NCBI GenBank assembly: GCA_024734555.1
Contig: JANPWX010000359.1
Span: 1,635,042-1,699,041 of the forward strand
Length of the DNA: 64,000 bases
Source: Trochalopteron elliotii
Taxonomy: Eukaryota > Chordata > Aves > Passeriformes > Leiothrichidae
Direction: 5' to 3'
The translations under genes were made by a program, and so were the position numbers. The notes below the pieces were generated by a model. The model was not told the DNA's origin, searched no databases, and saw nothing but the letters and a program-made list of their open reading frames with translations. Positions 12,763 through 27,014 of this stretch are shown here, one piece after another; the first letter of the stretch is position 1; each line of letters opens with the position of its first letter.

Positions 12763-15700
12763 GTAATAGTTATGAATGGTCATTTTCTTCTCTATCATGT
12801 AACTCTTATTAAAAATATCATGATTTTGACACTATCAAGATTATTCTTTAATAATTTATGCTTCTGTTCATCCCACATTATTGTAGGAACCATTGCATAC
12901 TATGCAGAATGTTACGATTTCAGAACATTGTTGTTAACTAAAGTATTTTTACCCATAAAAAGGGCAGTAAAAAAATAAATGAGCAACTGCAAAAATGTCT
13001 ATTTAAATAGTCTGGCCTTATGGAATATTTTGTCTATTATATTCATTCCCACAATAGCACTAGGAAACATTCTGAGTCCATCAGAGATACAAAAATTTAG
13101 GAATCAAGTAGATGAAATTATAGCATAGCCATGGAAATACAAAAAATTACTGGAGTAGAGAACTATAATGGAAAACAATTGCCTAGAAATTTTGGAAAAT
13201 ATTTAGAGGGTTTTTTTCATTAGAGACAGAAAATCTGATAACGAAAGTTATACAGAGTTTAGCAAATCCATTTTGCTGTGACTTTTGACATTAAAAACCA
13301 TCATATAACAATTTATTGAGGTATTACTAGTGTGCAATTTAAAATAGTTCAATTTTTTATTTGTTATGTAACTTGTTTCTAGATTGCTGCAGTGCAATCC
13401 TATTTTTAGGACCAGTTCTTTAGAGAAATCACATACATATATATAAGGAGATGCAGTAGTTCATCTTCCAGTTCGAGTTTTGTCTTCTATAAATTGAAGT
13501 GGTTTACATGTCCAAGCACTTGCTTTATTCATTAGAGGCAGCATGGAAGTTTCAGGAACTTGCCATTGTAAATGTGAAATAGGCACAGCTTGAGCAATAT
13601 TTGTTTTACTCTGTCAAAGCACCAGTTGCTAGAGATAAAATGATAAAAAGGACATGGAAGATTATATAGAACCCTTTCCTCCTCATAACATATTTTATCA
13701 GTACAGACACATTTCAAATAGTAGCAGGATAAAAAACAATTTTAGTCTTGTCATAAAATCATAGAAATCACAGAACCAATTATGTTGAAAAATACCTCCA
13801 AAATCAAGTCCAATCTTTGACGAAACACCACTACGCCAACTATGCACTATGTGATAGTTTCCCATTTTTTTCCTAAATATCATATGAATTTGGTTCAGTC
13901 AGCTATGAGTAAAAGTCATTTTAATTCACATAATAAGTGGTAATTCAGGGAAAAACTAATTTTTATATTTTCTGCTGAAATGTAGTCTTTCTCATTATTG
14001 CTGCGAACTTTTGCAGCCAGACATTGGCACCCAAGGTTGCAAAAGAAAATATGAAAAAAGTATGTTTAAATATATTATTTCCTGTTTCCATTCATGATTT
14101 TATAGCTGCAGACTAATCCTTTTAATAGTCTGGAAAATTGGCCCAAGATGTATGTTTTTCAGCCTTTTTTTTTTCCCAGACAAAACATTTTCATGTTATC
14201 CCCTAGAATGGGCTTATATTATTAGAATATTTAAACTGACAAGTTAATACCACTTTAAAAAATAGCCTTAAGTGTTTCATTGTAAGCATTAAGGAGAAAA
14301 TAAGACCTTAATTAAAATCCTCATTTATATGCGGTGTTGGCAAAGGAAGGCAAGGGAAAGCCAAGACTCTGGTTGAAATATCCAGTTAGTGCTGTTCTGA
14401 GGTGTATAACCACAGTCTCTTAAGAGAATTCTGCTGCGGATGTTTCCTAGAGGAAACTAAATAGCATTTTTTACAAGTACTTCAGGTTCTTTCTTTGTGC
14501 TCCACAGTGAAAGCAAGAAAGCCCAGAGACTGGGTCAAATTTTTAAAGAGTTCTTGATGCAAGGCACAGAAGCTAGAATTGTAATTTCTAGAATAGAGCC
14601 CCAGTCTTCCTAATTGCTTTTCGGGTACTGCCTATTAAATGGAAGAGCACCAAAACGAAGGAAACGTAAGTGATAATAAAGGCAGCCCTAGGAGGAGGCA
14701 TTTTTTTAATTGAATCTCCTCATACCCACATGGAGGAGTTGACTCTAGTTCTAAGCAACTGGATAGAAGAGGTCATGTTTTAATCTTTTCTGACTTTTTT
14801 GGCTTCTAGGAGTGGAGTTTTCTGTCTTTAGGAGAAAATTCAGGGCTGTAAAATAGCTGATTCAGAGAGGGGTGAGGCTTACAAATTGCCTTTGTTCCCG
14901 CATGTTTTCAATTTATTAGGTTATGTAGCTCCCTGGCTAGTTCCTTGTATATGAATAAGCATATTGCACATTATGTTTTTCCCACATAAAAGCCTGGCAC
15001 TTCACAACTAGGTATTTTTGCTAATATAATTTCCTGTTAGTCTGAATCTTTAAACACTATAAAGAATGTAGCATCTATAAATTCCAAGTCACATCTGATA
15101 AGCTTTCTCCTGTGTGCTTTAAAGGCGGTTAAAATGTTAACATTTTATATAATTAGAAACCTCTGCTAAAGTGATATTGGTGTTTAAAATTTGCTTTTTG
15201 AAGCAGTGAGGCCAAATGACAGAGGTCTGAGTTACATGGGTCTTTCAAGCCAAATACATCTCTGTGTTGTCTGTTCTTTCTTTAATAAGTCAGTAAGTTT
15301 TCCTGAAAATATCATTATTAGATATTTTAGAAAATTGTTTAGATAGATATTATAGATAGATATTATTAAAAAAGTCTAATTTCCATAATCACAAATTTAT
15401 CCCCAATGATGGAGAGGCTAAGAACTCTCTATCTTAGCCCTTCCAGATTAGTATTTGACTTGTCTGTCTACTGTTAGACAGATTATGAAATTTGTTCCGG
15501 GACAAAACAAGAAATTGGTGCTTCATATCAGTCAACTGGAAGTTGTATGATTCTCTTTCATTGACTTCAAATTAGTTGTCTTTATAGGACAATTTATTTT
15601 AACTGAGAACAGAAAATATTCATAATTATGTATTTTTAATACTTGTGTATTGATCCCCCCAATACTGGTTTTCTATTCTTTGCATGTAGAACTTGATTAT

Positions 15701-16439
15701 TGTATAAAATACTACTTCTTTTTTTTTTCTTTGGCTTTTTTGACACTGCAAATTAGACATAACTGCTACACCTGGGTAGAAATAACTGGGAAAAATACCT
15801 TTTCTAGTAGTCAGATCCAATAACATTATTAATGTAACTGGGACACTGCAGATCTGGTCTGCACATCTTCCTATATGAAATTTGCAAACAAGATTTCCGT
15901 GCCTGAGCTAGTTCATTTTAAAGAAATTGAGAATGATTATTTGCATGGAAATGACACTTCTGACTGAAGTTTACAGAGATGTTTTCATAAATATATTATG
16001 TTCAGGCTTAGGCTCTGCCTGAGTAAACCTAATATAAGAGCCTGATTATGTGCAGGGAGATTGTAGCTCCACAAGAACATAGTGAAGCCTCTTTAGGTTG
16101 TGCAGAAGAAAGAATAGCAACAGATTACTGTAGATATGAAAAGCAAACTATAGTCCATGTAGTTTTAAATTGGGCCCAGAATATGCTGCAAAAGTCATGA
16201 AAATTTTGAAACATCAGTTAATTATACTTGGCTTCACATTCCTTCTATTATCAATAATTATAATTTTTAGTGACACACAAGAAGTTATGCCAATATAATA
16301 GGTTCTGATTTTCTCTAAACTTAATGTTGTGAAAAATTTACCATTGTTTAAAACTGTGCCCTTTAGGACTAATTTTTACAACATAATTATGAATACGATG
16401 TTTATGAAACTGCTCCATTATTCAAATTTTTCTCAACAG
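12763..16439 (+). other. KCNH8: KCNH8 intron, 3.68 kb, phase 2
   Basis: The intron is bounded by donor GTAATA at 12763 and acceptor TTCTCAACAG ending at 16439. It contains one CR1 fragment at about 13751-13860. The remainder is AT-rich unique-looking sequence without coding signals. Confidence 0.92.
13751..13860 (-). mobile_element. CR1 LINE 3' fragment
   Basis: The + strand shows the reverse complement of a CR1 3' end. ATCATAGAAATCACAGAACC is followed by a diverged block reading like GACCTCCAAGATCAAGTCCAA and then by an ACGAAACACCACTACG block. That last block is characteristic of common avian CR1 families. The element is about 110 bp, 5'-truncated and inserted antisense to KCNH8. Confidence 0.85.
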
Positions 16440-16546
16440 AATTGTTGATGGGATTGAGGATGGAAACCATAATGAAGAAAGTCAAACCTTTGACTTTAGC
16501 TCTGATCAGCTCAGGCAGGAATCCAGGTTATCTCCTACAACTGGAG
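16440..16546 (+). CDS. KCNH8: KCNH8 exon: IVDGIEDG segment
   Basis: This 107-nt exon completes the split Arg codon, then encodes [20 protein letters not shown] and a stretch ending in RLSPTTG, with one base of a Glu codon. These are residues 132-167 of the fragment. The IVDGIEDGN and EESQTFDF blocks match KCNH8 as I recall it. The acceptor is CTCAACAG and the donor is GAG followed by GTGAGT, phase 1. Translation past the donor stays open for about 25 more codons, which is read-through into the intron and not part of the gene. Confidence 0.94.
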
Positions 16547-17590
16547 GTGAGTGTTGCCTGTTTTATAGAGAAAACAGTTTTCATAACTGCTTTTTGTTCC
16601 CCTTTATTTCTTTTATCGTCACTAGTGGCATAAATAGATTAAACATATATTTGTACTCTCAGTACCATTTCAGTGCCACAATTGTAAAAAAACACAGCAA
16701 GGTCCCAAAGATCATTTGTTTTTCTCCTGCTAACAGACAGTCATGATAAAACAGTTTGTGGAGGGAACTGTTTTTTCATGCATTATGCTTTACCAAAAGA
16801 ATTGTAGAATCTGCCTTGTGCTCCCAAACCTTTGGTCGTGAAAGGCACTAAACACAAGGACAAAATTGAACATAAAAACATTCTAATAGCAAACTGAAAA
16901 AAAAAATACAAGCCATAAATAAGGAAAAAAACCAAACCAAACCAAAAAACAACAAACACTTAATTCATGAAGAGCCATATGTAAACCTGGCTCTTAACAT
17001 TTTTAAAGATATTTAGAGAAGTGGAGGGGTATGGGAGTATGTAGAATTTTAAAAGAGTTAAAACTTTGAATAGCAAGGGGGTTTAGGAAGCCTTAAATGG
17101 TCTCCAATCTGAAAAGGCTGATGAAATACCACCACAAAGCAATGGAATTCGTCAAGATGGGGGGAAAAAGGATTAAAGGAAGAGACAGAGGGACTGTTTC
17201 CAACATCCCCTGTTTTAGAAGTAAAGTCCCCACATAGTACCTTTATCATGGGGGCACCTAAGACATATTTGCTTCTCTTAAAGCCAAGCAGGAAAATAAT
17301 AATTAAAGTTTAGTCATATTTATGGCTATTTAAAAAGTGTTGAGCTGTCATGTGGATGGCACCAGGGTTGTTATTTTCATTCCTTTCAGGTCCAGAGTGA
17401 AGAGAGCAGTATGGACTTTATTAATTTCACTTCCCTCAAACAATATACAATGAACATTAAACACATGGTTTAATTTTCATTCTAGCCAACTGCAAAACAG
17501 GTTTAAATTTAAAGCATTGGTTAAGTGCAAGAATAGTATTATTGTTTCCAAGTGATTAAACTGATTTACCTGGATTTGAATTATTTTCAG
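16547..17590 (+). other. KCNH8: KCNH8 intron, 1.04 kb, phase 1
   Basis: The donor is GTGAGT at 16547 and the acceptor TTATTTTCAG ends at 17590. The interior is AT-rich, with an A/C-rich tract near 16920-16960 containing ACCAA repeats. No repeat family was recognised. Confidence 0.93.
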
Positions 17591-17667
17591 AGGCTGAAAT
17601 TGGTGCTGCTGTGCTCGTTATCAAAGCAGAAGAGACCAAACAGCAGATCAGCAGGCTTAATAATGAG
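17591..17667 (+). CDS. KCNH8: KCNH8 exon: start of C-terminal coiled coil
   Basis: This 77-nt exon completes a split Glu codon and encodes [20 protein letters not shown] followed by RLNNE, residues 168-193 of the fragment. It corresponds to the KCNH8 block ending in [10 protein letters not shown]. The sequence is predicted helical, with hydrophobic residues at heptad-like spacing that continue into the next exon. By analogy with eag/erg relatives it could help subunit association; that role is inferred. The acceptor is TTTTCAG and the donor GAG followed by GTAACA, phase 0. Confidence 0.94.
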
Positions 17668-20600
17668 GTAACAAGATTTTGTGGGTGCTGAAGGATATTA
17701 ACAATGGTTCAAGGAATGCTGGAGAAAACTCAGAAAACTCAGGAATACGATAATTGGGTTACAAATGAGTTTACAAAACTGGCTGAGATTCCTACATGTA
17801 TAGCAGCTTGGGGCTTTTAACTCATTCTCAGATTAATTTTCTACATGAAAACTACATAAAATTTTGGAAATAAAATTCACATGCTAGGGCTAAAACCAAA
17901 GTTAGGATTTAGGATTTAGTCTCTTCTGGGTATGCCTCTATTTGTCTCATTCCTCTCATTTATTTCCCCAAGTTCCTTCTCCCAAATTTTCTTAATTTGA
18001 TGTGTGTTGTGCTTTTAGAGAATTTTCTTGAAAGAAATGCAAATCTCTTCATATTCAAATTTACATAAAATGATTCAAATCGCTTTACCTGTGTTCTGCC
18101 TAGGATGAGAGAGAACTTCATCCCTTCCTGCTCAGGCAATGTGACCTGAGGAATGCAGGACTAATAGTGTTCAGTAACACTTTCTATTCCTCCCTTTTAA
18201 TAACTTCAGACCTGTAATCAACTATCAATCCAACACTAAGGAGATGTTCTGTGGCTAAACTCTTTCATTTACAGAGTCCTGGCAGTACTTAAGTTAACAA
18301 GATTAAAGAATCGGACTAACTTCACAGTTGTACTGCAAGACTAAAATCTGTTCCCAGTCTACAGTTTTTCAATGTGAAAAGATTAGATAAAACTCCCTAT
18401 ACTTCCACATGAGGAAACATTTAAATAAGAAGTCCCACCACACAGTTACACTTCTTCCTTGAGCTCTTTGGCTACCAGAAATGTCAAGTTTTATTTTTTA
18501 TTTTCCCTTTTTTATTGCATATATTTAATCTAGTTATTATTTCCCACTTACAAAGTGGGTTTGTAAACCTCTTATCTAACCAAGTGAAGCTGACTTGGGA
18601 GGCAACTTAAATATCCTAAGCTAAGACTGCATGCATGTTTAGTTAGTTACTATACTGCATCATTTCATTTGTATGTCAAACTGTAGAGTTCAGACAAGGT
18701 TCATGACCCTTTGACTATGGGTCATGAAAAACTATGGGTTTTTATAGGACTTGGTGAAAGAACTCAAGAAAAACTTCAAGATGTTCATTGACACTACCAT
18801 CATGATAGAAAATTATATTTCTTACTTAATGACTTTGAAACACACAAGTCACATTGATTCATCCCTTTTGAGGACAGTAATTTTTAAAATAGGAGGTTGT
18901 ATTATGTGGCTATCCACAAGAAGCTATTGGAAAATATATCATGGTGACAGATGTTCCAAGGCAGGCATCTTATGGATTAAATAAACATTTCAACTGGAAC
19001 AGTTCTGGGCTTCTCATGCTTTTCTGGTGAAAAGTGATAAATAAATAAACCTTGGAGCAGGGTAATTTGTAAATCAAAAAAAAGAAAAACACCTCCACAT
19101 ATTCAAGGTCATTTCTCTCCACAAACAATTTTAATTTTGCCCTAATAATATGATCTGAACAAAATGTTATGCCGCTTCTTTGTTCACATTAACATAACAC
19201 AGGCAGTAGGACTAGATTTAGATTTCACAGGTAATATTCTGGGCTCAAATCCCAGAGATGGATGGGTATCCTCCAAGTCCTCCCATGGATCAAAATTTAC
19301 ATTGGAAAAACTGCACGACTGAAAGGCTGCTTAACTGCATATTCTACATGTACTCAAACATGCCCCAGCTGGAGTTTCTGATGTGATAGTACAGAGTTGG
19401 TGCTTAACCAAATGAGCCTCTGGGTAGCCTTGCTGATCCGCAGGAGCTGCTGCTTGGAGTTTTCTGTTGTTGTATTAAGTACAGAATATTTGTAGACCCA
19501 GTACTTTCATCATTCCATCATTTGATGATGACCAGTAATGTAAACTTATCACTGATGCTGCAGCAGACTACTAGCAGTAGTTGAAATACCAGCAGAGTTA
19601 GAAACAAAGTCGTCTATTAAAGACATGCAGTCTCCTCCTGGTAAATAAAATATGAGAAAACAGGTCACAAGTAGCCAGCAGCAGTAAACACTGTCATTAA
19701 TACGTTTTCCAGTGGAGATCAGAAATCAATCAACAAATGCAAAAATAACTGCTTTCATGAGGGGCAATTGTATTACAACAGTTCACTAGTTAGCTTAGAA
19801 ACATTTCAGCTGTTCATGGGGGGAAAAAAGACATGTGTCTTTCCATTCAGACTTTCAATACAGTCTCTTGTTAGCAAAGCAAGGCAAAAAGTTACCCCAG
19901 AGAAAAATCTACAAAATTAGCTATATCTAGTTTAGAAATACAGCTGCAATCTTGGCAGTATTTTAGGTATATGGCATTCACTGCATAATTCAAATGCCAT
20001 TTCATTTACCTAAAAGAGTAACAGAAGTCAGTGCCTTGGTTTCACTTCTCAGATTTGTTAACTTTAGTAGTAATGGATGCACAGACCTCCTCTAAGGCGA
20101 GTAGTTTCCAGAGTCAGCACAGTCAATGTGAGACAAACTTGAACACAGCCCTCACTACTGTTGTACAGCTCGATGGTTTGGCTGCTCCACTAGCAGCCAC
20201 CTTTTCACTTCCTCACCTAACTTCACTGGTCATTGAGCCTGCATGAATTCAAGCTGATACAAGAATTTCCTTTCAGTTCAGTATTGCAAGGTAGACTGGA
20301 ATAGGACTACTTTGTCTCCTACCATGTTTTTCCCTTCCATTTAGAATAAATAATCACTGAATAAAGCAGTCATGACTTTCATTATCGTTTGGTATGTGGC
20401 AAGTCAGAGCTAAGGTTCAGGTTCTTGTTCAGGTAAAAACACAGTTATTTAAGCAATAGTTTCAGGATTAGGTTACTAGATATCTATCAGCATTGTGCAT
20501 TTGCTGAGCTGGAGAAAGCTTGAGTCAAAGTCCTGCTCCAAACTAAGCAGAGCAAGAATTCAGGAAGAGTATTCTGCCTTACGAGTCTATGTCCTTCCTT

Positions 20601-23600
20601 TGCAGAGATCTGTGCACCTGACCTGGTCTTTCCAATGCATTTGTCTGCAAAGGCTGATCAAATGAGTGTATCTGAACACTGAGCATATTTTCAGAGGCAC
20701 CATTTACCTGATGCAATCATAGAAAACTACTAAGGAGCCCACAAAGTAAAAATATGAAACCACTAAGGTTTTCTGAGGTATACAGATGGCCAAGACATCT
20801 AGATTAAAGCACCTGCCTATCACCATCAGTTGCCTGTATCTTATTAGGCTTTTAACTATCATTTGAATGCCACTGTATGAAAAGAGCAGAGAAACAATTT
20901 TACATTGATTCAGTTTGAAAAAACCCAAACCTGAATTATTTAAACCAGACCAGTTAAAATAAGGAAAATGCCTAATATTTGGTCATATTTCCGGCCATTC
21001 AAAAACATAGGTACATGATTTTGAGCTCAGATCAAAAGGCCATCTCATGCTGTGCTGAAGACAAACACAGATTGCTTTGTCATGTCCCCTGGTTTCCTCC
21101 TATGCAACCCAGCTTCAGTAATCTGGGGGCTGATTCCATGCTTTACCACATTAGTAGATCCCACAATTACAGTACTAAAACAGTATAATGAACATAGTAC
21201 TCACATTTCTCCCATTCAACTGAAAAACAAACAAACATGAGGAAATTTGAATAGGGTCAGGTTTTGAGCTAGATAATTGCCTTCTATTTAGTTCCACATT
21301 GGAGCACTTAGTGGAAATTCAGCTATTTTTAATTTTAGGTTTTTTAAATGCAAGTACTTAAAATACTCTAAGCATCTGGCACTTATGCAGAACAGAGAAA
21401 ATATATTCACAGGGATATTTAACTTTCATCTAAGAAAAGGAAAAATCCTAAACAAATATGTTTATTTTCTAAATTACAAATCTTATACATATATTATTTT
21501 TAAATGTATTTCAAATCCAGCTGCCAAAAATTAATCCCATTCTCCTCTCCATACAGAATAAAAGAAATTTTAATGTTAAAAATAAATGCAAATGATAATT
21601 AAGCCACTAAAGAAAATCCGGTGAAGCTAATCTGGCTTTCAGTTTTACATAGGGGATATACTGCTAAAGTTCAATTTGCGACTTGAGAGTCCCTATAATG
21701 AACTCACTTGACTTAGAGTAATTAAATACATGTTCTTCTTAACAAGTTCATAACTATATTATCACACGAGAGAATGTACATTGCAGCAAGGCTCTCCCAG
21801 TGATTTGGTTTCTAAAACTTCTTTCAATCAAGAAAAATGTGGCAAAAAGGGAAGTAAATTACATTTATAAATGATGAAAACTATTAAAACAAATCTATCC
21901 ATTTTGGATTTTAGCCATGTAAATTTCACAATAAAGCCAAGATATAAAACTAAGTATCATTTGTCTGAAAAAATAAAAGCTTTCTAAACAATACATGCAG
22001 AGTAAACATACTTTGTCAACTGAGGTTTTTAAAAATATATCTTCTCTTTTAGCACTGACATTCATGTTTCCAAAGAAGTTCTACCTTATTTTGTCTCTCT
22101 ACTCTCATACTTTGATAGCTGTAAATAAGCCTTTCCAGTCAACTTTTTTCTTCTTTTAATGTTATTTTAATAGGTATTGGCTGATGAAGGTAAGAAAAAT
22201 AGTTGATGCTCTAAAGCTCAGATTGTATTATTTTTAAGCAGAACACACTGCACATACATGGCATAAGTCCTATATGCTGTGATGTGTCCCTTGCACTTTT
22301 CCTTGGTGGAAAGGGGCCTGAGACAAAGGAATTAACCAAGAAGCAGCCATGCAGTATACAAACCAACTGGACACCAAAACCTGACCTCAAATCTGAATAA
22401 AAAACATTATTACCATGACAGAATGTGAGGATTGCCCAGTTAATCTCTAATAGGCATTTCAAAATGATCCTGTACTCATAAGATCTATTTTCCCAACATC
22501 TAAATTCAATGCCTGTGGGTATCCAAGTTCATAAGTTCACTGCTTTTTCTTTTTTGCCTAGAAGATCATAAGAAAAAGTTGATTGGTGCTCTCCCTCTAA
22601 AGTCAATTTATTCTGGAAATATGCTATTCCAGCAGATTGCAGCAAACCAAATTTCTTTTGACTTTCTTTGCTATTACATTTGCTAAAAACTCTTCATTGG
22701 TATCATTTTCTTTTGAATTGTCTTCAGTGACTGAAGTCACTGAAAAAGTACACAATCTCAAGCAGCCTTAGTAATTTCTTGTAAAGAGAACCCCCTTCTA
22801 GCGTTCAATTAAAGAAAACACGCTCTTTTCATCCTGGGAGTATGATCAATGCCCACAAAGTATCACTCAGCAGAACTCCATAGGTGTTTTTCTATAATAC
22901 TCTGCATAGGCAGAATATTATATTTATGCCTCTGACATTTTCTTCTCAGATGTAATGTTTAACATTTATCTTTCTTGAATTTCCTATCACTGATATTTAA
23001 AAGTGAACATGAATTCCATTTAGACATTAAAAATAAACATTAAATAAAAACAGATCAGGATAAGGTGCTAAAAAGAATATCTTAAAATGTCCATGGATGA
23101 CAGCAAACTATTGTTCATAAATCATTCCAATCATGTAAGAATCCAGCTTATGGTGATTATGTCCCCTTCACATTTTTTAGTATTTCTAGAAGAATGTCAG
23201 GCAGACAGTAACATCTTAGAAGTCTTCTGACAAGATGTATATTACGTCTAAAATTTCTTCTTGTAATTCAAAACAGCTTTTCAGTTAAAGAAAACAATTA
23301 TACTTTTGCCATGGTTTCTTCTTAAGAAACACAATGTTGCCTGTTCTCTTTTAGCTGTTCTTTTAGATGCTTATAGAAATTTTCTGTTTAATATTTTTGC
23401 CCTGTATCATATATACTACCTCAGGCTTGCTTTTATCAGTACGTATTGCCAGTTCTCCCCTCCCAGCCACCTGGGATTTCCACAGTCCTCCATTTTCTCT
23501 CAGTCAATAGCAAGTCAATCAGTTTGTTCCTGGTAGTTTTCAAATTCCTTGAAGCAGTAATTTCCAAACCTGATTTTCTTATTGCCGCCATTATGCTGAC

Positions 23601-23647
23601 ACCATCCAGATTCTTTGCCAGCCTGAAGGCAGAATCCATATCCAACA

Positions 23648-24075
23648 ATCATAAAATCATGAAATGGCTTGTCTTGGAAGGGTCCTTAAAGATCATCTAG
23701 TTCCAATGCTCTTGCCATGGGCAGGGACACCTGCCACTAGACCAGGTTGCTCAGAGCCCCATCCAACCAGTACCTCGAGGGCTGGGGCACCCACAGTTTC
23801 CCTGGGCAATCTGTTCCAGTGCGCCACCACACTCACTCTAAAGAATTTCTTACTAATATTTAAACTAAAACTACTGTCTTTCAGTTTGAAGCCATTCCCC
23901 CTTGTCCTGTCACTACATGCTCTTGTAAATGTTCCCTCTTCATCTTTCTTGTAGCCTCCCTTCAGGTACTAGAAGGCTTCAATTAGGTTATTTCAAAGCC
24001 TTCTTTTTTCCAGGCTGAGAATTTCCAGTTCTCTTAGCCTTTCCTTGTAGGATAGGTGCTCCATACTTCTATTCA
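23648..24075 (-). mobile_element. CR1 LINE 3' fragment, about 430 bp
   Basis: The + strand is the reverse complement of an avian CR1 3' end. Blocks recognised in order are a TTGGAAGGGTCCTTAAAGAT segment, TGCCATGGGCAGGGACACCT, ACTAGACCAGGTTGCTC, TTCCAGTG followed by CCACCACACTCA, a TAAAGAATTTCTTACTAATA segment, CCTTGTCCTGTCACTACATG, a TTCTTGTAGCCTCCCTTCAG segment, and TCTCTTAGCCTTTCCTTGTA. Small open frames here come from this element and its divergence, not from genes. It is 5'-truncated and antisense to KCNH8. Confidence 0.95.
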
Positions 24076-26339
24076 AGTTTCCTCTCCTACCCCTCTGCCT
24101 CCCCTCTCAATGAAGACTCACTCTCAAAGAAGACCCACAAATTATTATTAAAACTGCACTTTGGGAACCCCTTTTCTAGACTGAATTTCATGGGATCCCT
24201 GTTAACCTGAATATATTTATCTAGACCTTTATACTTCTTTTGTTTATCTTTATGTGTTTAAGAGCAATAATCTTGGTGTTCTCATTTACCCAGACAAATT
24301 GATCACTGGAACTACCAAAGAGCTGGCTAGAGAGTCAGCAGATAAATGACCAAATTTCCTACTCCTACACAGTAAAGCCAATTACACAACCTTCCAGATT
24401 CCTGGATTTATTTCACTGAAACTGAATCATCATATCATTGCATAAATCCAAGATTTAATCTGAACTCAGATTAGCTGCACTAGATTTTTTTTTCCCTTCC
24501 GCATCTAGCTTTGTTTCTAAAGCCATTAAATCAGAAACGTCTGTCACCATAATACCAATGGCCACAGAGTTGCTGATAGATGACCAGTGAAGAGTCTTTC
24601 TCTGCTCAATTCTCATTCCATTCATTCAACAACCCAGTCAGTAAGAAACAGAATACCAGCAGTTAGTCAATGTACGCCTTCAAAGGCAACTCATTCTAGC
24701 TGAAAATTTCCCTGACTTAATGAAAAACCAGTGTAGAAGAAGCAATGAAAGATCAAGTAAGGGAATAAAGAAGCTGCCATATACAGTGTAAGCCAGGCAG
24801 ATCCTCCACTATGCCAAAATGCAGCTTCCATTTCTCAAGAAGCCAATATTCATCTTCATTTCTTTGGGTGTTCAGAAAGAGTCATAGCAGGAAGATATCT
24901 GTGTCTGAAGTTTGAATTTCAAAAGGAAGTAAACATAGAGAAAAATATGTACAAATCAGAATCAGCTTCTAATCAGAAAAAAAGTCTTATTCCAGATTTA
25001 TCCAGGAACAGTGATGAGAGCTAGGCATTCCAGTTGAAAATTTGTCTTTAAAAAAATTATATATTGGAATATATAATGGAAAAACAAAGAAATCTATTTA
25101 GCCATTTAAACAAAGCAATAAGCATCATCATCATTTTACATCACACCATTCCTACCTAACTACATGGAACAAAATAGTCAAACTGCTCAACAGTTTAATT
25201 ATAGTAGTAAAGAGAAATAGTCTTTCTTCTGAAGCTGTCAAAGTAATCTGAAAATACAAAATACATCTACTAAAAAATTTATTTTAACCTCTATTTTGAA
25301 TATAGTCTTTCCTGCTAACATAGTCTACTTAAAAGGCACCAGCACACTGCTTTCAACCAGTTTGAGAAGCACCTCTTGCTACTTGAAGCTAAATCTGTAT
25401 AAAACCCAGTGTCTACATGCAGAAACGTTGCAGTATCTTTTTCAAGTCCTAGGAAGTGTTAAGGCAGCCTTTCAAGTATATTTGGGATCTCAGAGATAAT
25501 TTTAAAGCTGTCTGCCTAGCGCAGCACAAACCATTTGTACCAGTAGCTGTTTTGCCTAGCAATAATCAGTGAGCTTCTGAGAAGAGTGCAGCCTTACCAG
25601 TGTGCCAGGAATCAGCCTTTTTTCCTGAGGAGGAAACTGTACTGATTCCAATTTCTCTTTCATAGACTTAAAATTCTTTGATTTTTAATCCCAGTTCTTT
25701 TGCACTTTCTCAAACACTGTGAAATTGTTAATAGTACTGATAAATTTTTTCCCCCCTGTTACATCTTTTTATTTGCATCTGCTCAGGGATATCTGCAGGT
25801 TATAAAAATAGTAGCATAAACAGTGTAAGATTGATAGGAACACTAATAGGATGCTATGCATGTATTGAGCTATAATAATATAGAGACAGATGATAACTAA
25901 TAGTGATGTAGATACTGGAGCTTTAATCTTGTAATCTTGTAATTGTAAAATCCTGAAAGCTACATATTTTTTTTGTGTATGTAACATCCAGAATAGGTCC
26001 AAACAGATCTTACTAACTGCAAGTGGTGAATTAAGTTTAGCATAAGTACTCTGACTATCATAGTACTGGAAATCATTAAAACCTACTTTATAGGGGTTTA
26101 TCGGGTAAATTCCTGTGTTGGGGCAAGAGCAAGTTTATGAGAAGACAACACTCTATAAACTAGCTGATATATCAAAAATAGAGTATCTAGGCACTATAAC
26201 AAGTTGTAATGAAAAGAAATTCAGGGCTGTAACAAGTGCTGATGCTGGGATTAATTTTTGCTGTATTTTCTTAATGAATTGGTGAAAGAAACATGCTAAA
26301 TGATTATTAAACTTCTAAAAAGCTCATAAGTGATGAGAA

Positions 26340-27014
26340 ATGGAAAACAAAAACATGGATCAAACCAAACAAGACATTTTAAAATTGTGGATATTTTCAC
26401 ACAGCATTCATAGTTTAGAGAAGGTACATACTCATAAGGTAGTGTCAATATTTCTATTTGCACACCTGCAGAAAGCCCTGAAAAAATTATGCAAGTTGGG
26501 AAAAATTATACCCAGAAAATCGTCACTGTACCCACTAGGTGTAGGGGCCAGTGATGATCCTAAAAAGAACTTGCGACCACTGAATCTAGATAGCCATGAG
26601 TTTGGTTGTCTGTCTTCCCTCATTCTTCCCAAAAAAGCTTTTGGAGATTTTGCAATATCATCTCATAGAGTCCAACGGAACATAGGAGCTCTTGTGAAGT
26701 TGATTTGTCCAGAAATCTCACTGATTTCTTACAGTCTGACAGTACCAAGAACCTTCACCGGCTGCTCTGACCCCACAGGAAGCCTCTTCACAAAACACTT
26801 TGGCAAAATATTTTCTTTTCTCACATCAACTGAAGTTACCAGGCATTTAAAACTTAATCTCTGCCGGCAGAAGGGGATCTCATGGCATTTTCTATCTCCT
26901 ATGACTCAATTAGACAAGGCAGAAAGAAAGAGAAATGCAGAGACACAGAGATCCAGTCACCTGCCACTCAAGAGTCTCCTCCCTTTAAGGATTTTCTCTC
27001 CAGAGGCAGTGTGA
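26340..27014 (+). other. Unrecognised 224-codon open frame in KCNH8 intron
   Basis: An ATG-started frame runs 224 codons to a TGA stop, with an in-frame TGA just upstream at 26334. I recognise no domain, signal peptide or membrane segment. Composition is rich in Leu, Ser and Lys. The frame sits inside the last KCNH8 intron in sense orientation, and no splice sites, promoter or poly-A tail are evident around it. It is longer than expected for such AT-rich DNA, so a decayed retrocopy or transposon piece, or a chance frame, are the main options. No function is proposed. Confidence 0.25.

Noticed and set aside
16442..16633. 63-codon frame starting inside a KCNH8 exon
   Set aside because: It begins in another reading frame of the exon at 16440-16546 and runs into the intron, so it is a shadow of the true KCNH8 frame.
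23436..23954. Overlapping frames of 70-96 codons
   Set aside because: They are explained largely by the minus-strand CR1 fragment at 23648-24075 and adjacent chance sequence.
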